Assembly (NCBI GenBank): GCA_016294035.1
Contig: JAEDCT010000005.1
Span: 67,167 to 131,166 of the forward strand
Reading direction: 5' to 3'
Length of the DNA stretch: 64,000 bases
Source: Treponema sp.
Lineage (GTDB): Bacteria; Spirochaetota; Spirochaetia; Treponematales; Treponemataceae
The notes beneath the pieces were generated by a model. The model had not been told where the DNA came from and made no database searches. It saw only the letters and a list, made by a program, of their open reading frames with translations. A program made the translations under genes and the position numbers. Below, piece by piece: positions 57,971 through 64,000 of this stretch; position 1 is the stretch's first letter, and each line of letters begins with the position of its first letter.

Positions 57971-59776
57971 ATGAAAGAACTTGAATACCCGTTTGATCCT
58001 GAGTACGTGCTCAAAAAAAAGAAGTCTCTTAAGAGAGCTTTGCTTGAATCCGGAAGCAGTTTTATTGAAAAGAAGATTGCTATTCTTGGAGGAAGTACTA
58101 CCAATGACATCAAGAATCTTCTTGAGGTGTTTCTTCTGAATTATGGAATCAAGCCTTCATTCTACGAGTCTGAATACAATCAGTATTATGAGGACGGAAT
58201 GTTTCCCAATGCTGAGCTTGAGGCCTTTGCTCCTGATGTAATCTACATTCACACATCAAGCAGGAACATTTCCAGTTTTCCGGATTTGTCCGATGATAGG
58301 GAAACTGTCCAGAAAAAGCTTGATAATACTTACAATCGCTTTGAGCAGCTGTGGAAGCGCCTTGCAGATGTTTACAAGTGTCCCATAATCCAGAACAATT
58401 TTGAGCTTCCCTTCTACAGGCTCATGGGAAACAAGGATTGTGTCGATTTCCGCGGAAGAGTCAATTTTATCACAAGACTTAACCTCAAGTTCTATGACTA
58501 TGCCCAGGAAACACAGAATTTCTTCATTCATGACATAAACTACGAGTCTGCAAGCTACGGTCTTGAAAAGTGGTCTGCTCCATATTACTGGCACATGTAC
58601 AAGTACGCAATGTGTGTTCCTGCAATTCCATATATTTCGTTCAATGTTGCAAATATCATCAAGTCAATCTTTGGAAAGAACAAGAAGGTTCTTGATCTTG
58701 ATATGGACAACACTCTCTGGGGTGGAATCATTGGTGATGACGGGGCAGAAAACATTGAAATTGGTCAGGAAACTTCTCTTGGGCAGACTTATGCTGAATT
58801 CCAGAACTATATTAAGCAGCAGAAGCAGCTGGGTGTAATCCTTGCAATCAATTCCAAGAACGAGGAAAGTGTTGCCCTTACAGGACTTGAGCGCCCGGAT
58901 TCAGTCTTGAAAAAGGAAGATTTCATATCAATAAAGGCCAACTGGAATCCAAAGATCATGAATCTCCAGGAAACTGCAAGGGAACTCAATCTTTTGCCGG
59001 AAAGTTTTGTCTTTGTTGATGATAATCCTGCTGAGCGTGAAATCATCATTCAGAACAGTCCCGGAACTGCAGTCCCTGTGATGGATGGAGTTGAGAACTA
59101 CATTCAGACTCTGGATCGAAGCGGATTCTTTGAGGTTACCAATTTTTCTGCTGATGACATGAAGAGAAATGAAATGTACCAGGCCAACAAGCTTCGAGAG
59201 GAATCCCAGAATTCATTTGCAGATTACGGGGAATATCTTTATTCCCTGGACATGAAGGGAACAATCAGGCCCTTTGAATCTGTATACATGTCCAGAATAT
59301 CTCAGCTGTCAAACAAGTCAAACCAGTTTAACCTTACCACAAAACGATACAGTCAGGCTGAGATTGAAGCTGACGCAGCTGATGAAAACAAGATCACACT
59401 CTATGGAAAGCTAGAGGACAAGTTTGGTGACAATGGTGTTGTAAGCGTAGTGATAGGTACAAAAAACCGGGAAAAGAATGAGCTTCACATGGATTTGTGG
59501 CTTATGAGCTGCCGTGTGCTGAAGCGCGACATGGAATTTGCCATGATGGATGAGCTTGTTGCAAAATGCAGGGAGTCTGGAATCACTAAAATCATCGGCT
59601 ATTACTATCCCACTGCAAAAAATGCAATGGTAAGGGAATTCTACGGTACTCAAGGGTTCACAAAGACAAGTGAGGATGAGAAAGGCAATACGGTTTGGGA
59701 ATTCATCATTCCTGAAAATTATGAAAACAAGAACAGGTATATTAGCGTAAATGGAAAAGCTGTCACTAAGAAATAA
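57971..59776 (+). CDS. FkbH-like HAD-IIIC enzyme with GNAT-like C-terminus
   Basis: 601 aa from the ATG at 57971 (gggag site). Residues ~35-230 are an SGNH-like N-terminal domain (IAILGGSTTND), ~238-370 the HAD IIIC domain with LDLDMDNTLWGG (nucleophile Asp 244, acid Asp 246), INSKN and FVDDNPAEREI, and ~430-590 a GNAT-like domain (QLSNKSNQFNLTTKRYS, WLMSCRVLKRDME). Characterised FkbH enzymes dephosphorylate 1,3-bisphosphoglycerate and load the glyceryl group on an acyl carrier protein. The ACP is encoded four genes downstream, which supports the same role here. Confidence 0.9.
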   Translation: MKELEYPFDPEYVLKKKKSLKRALLESGSSFIEKKIAILGGSTTNDIKNLLEVFLLNYGIKPSFYESEYNQYYEDGMFPNAELEAFAPDVIYIHTSSRNISSFPDLSDDRETVQKKLDNTYNRFEQLWKRLADVYKCPIIQNNFELPFYRLMGNKDCVDFRGRVNFITRLNLKFYDYAQETQNFFIHDINYESASYGLEKWSAPYYWHMYKYAMCVPAIPYISFNVANIIKSIFGKNKKVLDLDMDNTLWGGIIGDDGAENIEIGQETSLGQTYAEFQNYIKQQKQLGVILAINSKNEESVALTGLERPDSVLKKEDFISIKANWNPKIMNLQETARELNLLPESFVFVDDNPAEREIIIQNSPGTAVPVMDGVENYIQTLDRSGFFEVTNFSADDMKRNEMYQANKLREESQNSFADYGEYLYSLDMKGTIRPFESVYMSRISQLSNKSNQFNLTTKRYSQAEIEADAADENKITLYGKLEDKFGDNGVVSVVIGTKNREKNELHMDLWLMSCRVLKRDMEFAMMDELVAKCRESGITKIIGYYYPTAKNAMVREFYGTQGFTKTSEDEKGNTVWEFIIPENYENKNRYISVNGKAVTKK

Positions 59777-60629
59777 TGTTGAAGTTCCAGTAATGGGGCT
59801 TGGAACCTGGAAGATTACTGACCGGGATCTCATGAAGGAAGTCCTTTCAAAGGCTGTTGATCTGGGAATTACTCTAATTGATACTGCAGCTGCCTATTCC
59901 AACGAGATGGCAATTGGACGTGCCCTGAAAGATCTTGGAATATCCAGGGAAAAGCTTTTCATTCAGGACAAGCTGTGGGTGTCAAATCTGGGCTATGAAA
60001 GTGCCATTGAGGCTTGCAGGAAATCCATAAAGAAACTCAAGGTTGATTATCTGGATGCCTATTTCATTCACTGGCCGGCATCACCAAAAATCTATGACAA
60101 TGCTGATGATGTTAACCTTGAAACCTGGCGGGCCCTTGAGGATTTGTACAGGGAAGGCCTTGTCAGGAGCATAGGTGTGTGTAATTTCAGGGTTCATCAT
60201 CTTGAAAACATAATGGACAATTGCACTGTGGAGCCAATGATAAACCAGATTGAATTCCATCCGGGAATGACCCAGAATCAGGTGGTTTCCTATTGCAGGA
60301 AAAACAATATTGCCCTGGAGGCTTCAAGTCCTTTGGGAAGCGGTTCTCTTCTGTCAAACAATGTTCTTTGTGATATGGCCAGAAAGAATGGAGTTTCTCC
60401 GGCTGTTCTTTGCCTGGCATGGGAAATTTCACGTGGTATAAGCGTCATTCCAAAGTCTTCAAATCCTGAACGCATTGCACAGAATCTTGAGGCTCTGAAC
60501 CTTTCCCTCACTGAAGAGGATTCTTCGGCTCTCATGTCCCTTGAGTTTTCCGGTGGGCTTGCAATAGATCCTGACCAAATCACGCAGGCTACACTTGACC
60601 AGTGGAATCTTGATTCAATGAGCAGGTAA
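59751..60629 (+). CDS. Aldo/keto reductase
   Basis: 292-aa NAD(P)H-dependent oxidoreductase of the AKR superfamily. Catalytic tetrad positions are present: Asp and Tyr in LIDTAAAYSNE, Lys in FIQDKLWVS, His in AYFIHWPAS; the cofactor-binding IPKSSNPERI is at the C-terminus. It overlaps the FkbH-like gene by 26 nt, so the two are translated together, and it probably acts on the same acyl group. Confidence 0.9.
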   Translation: MEKLSLRNNVEVPVMGLGTWKITDRDLMKEVLSKAVDLGITLIDTAAAYSNEMAIGRALKDLGISREKLFIQDKLWVSNLGYESAIEACRKSIKKLKVDYLDAYFIHWPASPKIYDNADDVNLETWRALEDLYREGLVRSIGVCNFRVHHLENIMDNCTVEPMINQIEFHPGMTQNQVVSYCRKNNIALEASSPLGSGSLLSNNVLCDMARKNGVSPAVLCLAWEISRGISVIPKSSNPERIAQNLEALNLSLTEEDSSALMSLEFSGGLAIDPDQITQATLDQWNLDSMSR

Positions 60630-60640
60630 GGTAAGAAACA

Positions 60641-61066
60641 ATGAACGAATATAAATACGATGAAATTCAGGTTGGTCTAAAGGAATCCTTTTGTGTTCAC
60701 ATTACAAAGGAAATGGAAGATTCTTTTCGCACTATAACCGGAGACATGAATCCTCTTCATATTGATGATGATTTTGCCCGTGCATCTGGTGACGGCAAGT
60801 TTCCGGGGCATGTTACGTTCGGCATGATGACTGCAAGTTTCTATTCAACTTTGGCCGGTGTATATATTCCCGGAAAGTACAGCCTGATTCACAGTGTTGA
60901 CCTCAAGTTCTTGAAACCGGTTTTTGCCGGAAATGATTTGACAGTAACAGGAGAGGTTGTTGAAAAGGTTGATGCCTTGAAACTAATTCAGGTAAAGTGT
61001 AAGATTGTCAATGAAAAAAACGAGGCTGTTTCTAAGGCCGGCATGAAGATTGTCGTTTTGAGATAA
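60641..61066 (+). CDS. MaoC-like (R)-hydratase
   Basis: 141-aa single hot-dog fold dehydratase. The hydratase motif GDMNPLHIDDDFARAS has the catalytic Asp and His, followed by FPGHVTFGMMTASFYST. Members hydrate trans-2-enoyl-CoA or -ACP to (R)-3-hydroxyacyl thioesters. It starts 11 nt after the reductase gene with a ggtaag site. With an ACP next door it may act on an ACP-bound intermediate. Confidence 0.88.
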   Translation: MNEYKYDEIQVGLKESFCVHITKEMEDSFRTITGDMNPLHIDDDFARASGDGKFPGHVTFGMMTASFYSTLAGVYIPGKYSLIHSVDLKFLKPVFAGNDLTVTGEVVEKVDALKLIQVKCKIVNEKNEAVSKAGMKIVVLR

Positions 61067-61108
61067 TTTTTTCATGCATGTAAATATCATTTTGATTTGG
61101 AGAAAGAC

Positions 61109-61351
61109 ATGACAAGAGAAGAAGCTTTCAAGAGACTCACAGACGTTTTCAGAGAGGTTTTTGACGATGATTCAATCGAACTCAAGGAGGAAACTACTTC
61201 AGATGATGTTGAGGATTGGGATTCTTTTGAGCATATTAATCTTGTTGTTGCCGTAGAAAAGGAATTTTCTTTCAAGATCCCAATGGGAAAAGTCATCACA
61301 ATGAAGAATGTCGGCGAAATGGTTGACATTATTCTTGAACTGGGAAAATAG
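61109..61351 (+). CDS. Acyl carrier protein
   Basis: 80-aa acidic four-helix ACP. The phosphopantetheine Ser is S39 in DWDSFEHINLVVAVE; the motif is DSF, not the DSL of fatty-acid ACP, as common in dedicated secondary carriers. Start at the ATG at 61109 (tttggag site). It lies between the MaoC-like and MBOAT genes and is likely the carrier of the cassette, not AcpP. Confidence 0.93.
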   Translation: MTREEAFKRLTDVFREVFDDDSIELKEETTSDDVEDWDSFEHINLVVAVEKEFSFKIPMGKVITMKNVGEMVDIILELGK

Positions 61352-61356
61352 TTTTC

Positions 61357-62868
61357 ATGACACTGACATCCTTTAGCTTTTTTGTGTTTCTGGCAGCAGC
61401 TCTGGTTGTTTTCTATTCGGCAAAAAAAATCCAGAAATATGTGCTTCTGGCTGCATGTCTGTTTTTCTACTTTATGGTGTCTCCCGGAACTCCACTGAGG
61501 ATTCTTGGAACTGTAGCCTACGTATGGTTCATAACGTGGGGTGGGGCAATTCTTATTGACAGACTGTCTGGCAGGGCAAGGTCAATTCTGTGCGGTCTGT
61601 GTGTCCTGGCTCTTGTTGGTGTACTTGTCGTAACAAAGTACGCCTACAATATTGCTCTTGAATTCTCAAAGATCTTTTCTCCCGGCAGTGATTTTTCAAT
61701 GTTGAAATTTGGATCCTGCATAGGAGTTTCCTATTTTTTCCTTGCTGCAATCGGGTATCTTCTTGAGGTTACCTGGCAGTCCTACAAAAGTGAAAAGAAT
61801 CCCGTTAATATTGGTCTTTTTGTTATTTACTTTCCGCAGGTGATTTCTGGTCCTGTAACAAGATTCATGGACATGAACAGTCAGTTCAATGAAAGACATG
61901 ATTTTGATTCAGACCGTTTCTACCATGGTGTTCGCAGGATGATCTGGGGATATTTCCAGAAACTTGCAATCTCAGAATTCTTTGCGGTTGTCGTTAATTC
62001 CGTTTTTTCAAATCATCAGGCTTTTTCTGGACTTGAGCTGGTTTTTGCGACATTCTGCTATGCCGTTCAGCTTTACACGGATTTTTCCGGCTGCATGGAT
62101 ATTGTTCTTGGTGCATCTGAATTGTTTGGTATTACACTGCCTGAAAATTTCAATGCTCCATATCTTTCAAGGTCCATTCAGGAATTCTGGCAGAGATGGC
62201 ATATCACTCTGGGTACATGGTTCAAGGATTTTCTCATGTATCCTCTCCAGAAGTCATCATTCATGGTTTCTCTGGCTGGAAAATGCAAGAAGGTCTTTGG
62301 AAAAAAGCACGGCAAGAAGATTCCAATGTACCTTTCAATGTTTACTTTGTGGACACTCATTGGTATCTGGCATGGTGGAACTGCATTCTATTTTATGGCT
62401 TCCGGAATGATTCCATGTTTCCTTCTGATAATAGGTGATCTTACCAGGGATTTGTACAAGAAATTCTTTACACTCATAAAAGTCGATATGAATGGTGCTG
62501 GTTTTGCCGCTTTTGAAAGAATAAAGACTTTTGCCGGTGTTCTCTTGAGCTGGTGCTTTATTTGCAGTGGGGATGTTCCAAAGGCATTCAGTGTTCTTGG
62601 ACGTGTGTTTACGAATTTCCTGCCTGAAGTGTCTTTTTCTCAGATGATTGACGGCTTCGGCCTTAATTCCTTCAAGCTTTTTGTGATGTCTGTTGGAATT
62701 GTCCTTCTTGTTGCCCATGACATCCTGAAGTACAGGGGCTGTTCCATCAGTAGGATTATTGACTCAAGGAATATATTTGTCCGTCTTGTGGTTCTCAATG
62801 CAGAACTTTTGTTTCTTCTGGCCTTTGGTATGGTCGGAAGCTCATCCTTTATCTATTTCCAGTTCTAG
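61357..62868 (+). CDS. MBOAT-family O-acyltransferase
   Basis: 503-aa membrane-bound O-acyltransferase of the DltB/AlgI/PatA type with about eleven TM helices. The family core is present: FPQVISGPVTRF, LYTDFSGCMDIVLG, FWQRWHITLGTWFKDF (H282) and the catalytic-type His in GIWHGG (H339). It should take an acyl group from a cytoplasmic carrier through the membrane to an exported polymer. It follows the ACP gene after 5 nt and has an SGNH-like partner 3 nt downstream. Confidence 0.93.
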   Translation: MTLTSFSFFVFLAAALVVFYSAKKIQKYVLLAACLFFYFMVSPGTPLRILGTVAYVWFITWGGAILIDRLSGRARSILCGLCVLALVGVLVVTKYAYNIALEFSKIFSPGSDFSMLKFGSCIGVSYFFLAAIGYLLEVTWQSYKSEKNPVNIGLFVIYFPQVISGPVTRFMDMNSQFNERHDFDSDRFYHGVRRMIWGYFQKLAISEFFAVVVNSVFSNHQAFSGLELVFATFCYAVQLYTDFSGCMDIVLGASELFGITLPENFNAPYLSRSIQEFWQRWHITLGTWFKDFLMYPLQKSSFMVSLAGKCKKVFGKKHGKKIPMYLSMFTLWTLIGIWHGGTAFYFMASGMIPCFLLIIGDLTRDLYKKFFTLIKVDMNGAGFAAFERIKTFAGVLLSWCFICSGDVPKAFSVLGRVFTNFLPEVSFSQMIDGFGLNSFKLFVMSVGIVLLVAHDILKYRGCSISRIIDSRNIFVRLVVLNAELLFLLAFGMVGSSSFIYFQF

Positions 62869-62871
62869 AGT

Positions 62872-63936
62872 ATGAAAAAGCTTTTAGTTTTATTGCCATC
62901 AGTTTTATTGTATTTCCTTTTTATTGTCCTCATTGATCCTAATTTCTTGTTCAGCAGTGAGGATGAAAAAATTGCCCAGTCCATTGTTGACGGAAACAGT
63001 GTCTTTGTTTTCAAGAAAGTTGAGCCATACAGAAACCTGAAGAAGTGTATTATTGAGCGAATGCCAAAGGATACAGAATGCGTAGTTGTTGGTCCAAGTA
63101 CATCTCTGGTTTTTGATTCCCAGTCTGTTGGTTCCAGTTCTTTTTACAATCTTTCCATTACTCACGGATCATTTCAGGATACTCTTGCCATTTTGGGTAT
63201 TCTTGAGGCAAATGACGTCAACTACAAGAAACTTGTTCTGAATCTTGATAATTTTTTCTTTGATTCCAAGGCTGACCAGTATGCCAATACTGAGTTTATC
63301 AAGCCCTATGCCGATTACATGTCTAGTCTTGTTCTTGACGGCAAGGACCATAAGTCCAGAGTTCATCCGGATTATGCAGCCCTCCTTTCAAGTAAGGTGG
63401 ATGCATTGTTTTCCGTGTCATACTTCCAGGATTCATGGAGATATCTTTCTTCCCGAAAACTTCATGCATTGACAAGACGATGGGGTATTGTGGACTCTGG
63501 ATTTGCTGGTGATGACTTCAGCTATGATCAGAACGCAGCCATATTCTATCCGAAAAAAGCAGTTGAAAAGACTGAGCAGGATGTAATTGACTATGTGTCC
63601 ACCTATGATATTGAAGGCGTATTCTCCTTTGGTTCTCATATTTCCACAGAACGTGTTAAATTCTTCGATTCCCTTGTGGCATACCTTAAGTCCAGGGGCA
63701 GGGAAGTTGAGCTTGTTCTGGTTCCTCTCCCTCCTGTAATGTGGGATAAAGTTTCTGAAAAGTCAGACTGCTATGTGCTTGATGAAGTTTCCGAAGTCAT
63801 GGAAAAGACCAGGGAAAGATACGGTCTTGTCCTTCATGGCTCATTGAATCCATACAAATGTGGAGTGGTGAATGCTGATTTTTATGATGCACGCCACATC
63901 AGAAGAGAAAGTCTGCATAAGCTGTTTACCGAATAG
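62872..63936 (+). CDS. SGNH-hydrolase-like exported partner of the MBOAT protein
   Basis: 354 aa. One N-terminal TM/signal anchor (LVLLPSVLLYFLFIVLI), then an SGNH-like fold. Block I is VVVGPSTS with Ser 76 and block V is YDARHIRRE with Asp 339 and His 342, so a Ser-Asp-His triad is possible. MBOAT systems (DltB/DltD, PatA/PatB, AlgI/AlgX-J) pair with such extracytoplasmic proteins, which finish acyl transfer to the polymer. It ends 64 nt before the window edge; no terminator is visible in those bases. Confidence 0.8.
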   Translation: MKKLLVLLPSVLLYFLFIVLIDPNFLFSSEDEKIAQSIVDGNSVFVFKKVEPYRNLKKCIIERMPKDTECVVVGPSTSLVFDSQSVGSSSFYNLSITHGSFQDTLAILGILEANDVNYKKLVLNLDNFFFDSKADQYANTEFIKPYADYMSSLVLDGKDHKSRVHPDYAALLSSKVDALFSVSYFQDSWRYLSSRKLHALTRRWGIVDSGFAGDDFSYDQNAAIFYPKKAVEKTEQDVIDYVSTYDIEGVFSFGSHISTERVKFFDSLVAYLKSRGREVELVLVPLPPVMWDKVSEKSDCYVLDEVSEVMEKTRERYGLVLHGSLNPYKCGVVNADFYDARHIRRESLHKLFTE

Positions 63937-64000
63937 TTCCCTTTCCCAGGGCTTCCGCATTATATATTTTTTACAACTTTTTCAAGGCATCCTTCGTGTT

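Noticed and set aside
63937..64000. Further gene of the acylation cassette at the window end
   Set aside because: Only 64 bases remain, with no start codon and ribosome site that can be supported.

Overview
The window reads as a chromosomal segment of a spirochaete of the genus Treponema (roughly 40% G+C). The evidence is a flgB-flgC-fliE-fliF-fliG-fliH-fliI-fliJ operon downstream of ftsZ and a xer recombinase, a phoH-pgpH-ybeY-corC block, an rpsP-khpA-rimM-trmD-rplS block followed by FliK-like, FlhB-like and YraN genes, and a CDP-alcohol phosphotransferase with the full family motif. Many products are exported TPR proteins or lipoproteins typical of the group. I cannot name the species; the gene content fits a free-living or gut/rumen-type treponeme better than the reduced T. 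pallidum genome.

Layout. 1-10.1 kb (+): 3' end of ftsZ, a tyrosine recombinase, a TPR lipoprotein, then the flagellar basal-body/export operon. A 120-aa protein between fliF and fliG looks like a FliG N-domain carrying a FliF-like C-terminal tail. 10.2-16.3 kb (-): TGS/uridine-kinase-like protein, ParB-like protein, class A PBP, exported protein; a REP-like palindromic repeat and a candidate small RNA lie between them. 16.4-21.9 kb (+): ferredoxin, M23 peptidase, purine nucleoside phosphorylase, nucleotidyltransferase, Lon. 22-27.5 kb (-): a three-gene envelope cluster (LolA-like protein, outer-membrane protein, RND/MMPL permease) behind palindromic operators and divergent from an ArsR-family regulator. 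28-34 kb: acyltransferase, frameshifted Dabb gene, SseB-macro fusion, tRNA-Lys, RNase II-type exonuclease, sugar ABC ATPase. 34.4-46 kb (+): the phoH and rpsP blocks and several small uncharacterised genes. 46-57.8 kb: tRNA-Leu, DedA, CDP-alcohol transferase, TatD, gltX, pgi, manA, argR, mutS2, gph; a 194-bp tandem array precedes gltX and a heptanucleotide repeat tract separates pgi from manA. 58-64 kb (+): a six-gene cassette (FkbH-like enzyme, aldo-keto reductase, MaoC-like protein, acyl carrier protein, MBOAT, SGNH-like protein) that I infer makes an unusual ACP-bound acyl group and transfers it to a surface polymer.

Two themes recur. First, many genes that begin a transcription unit have no Shine-Dalgarno sequence and instead carry a sigma70-type promoter (often TTGAC-like, 17-bp spacer, TATAAT-like) whose -10 box ends only 6-9 nt before the start codon: pbp1A, lon, arsR, argR, the FliK-like gene, the 161-aa gene at 45543, manA, and probably deoD and others. 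This predicts widespread leaderless mRNAs. Second, intergenic DNA is rich in repeats near central genes. All functional statements come from reading sequence motifs by eye; no database search was run.
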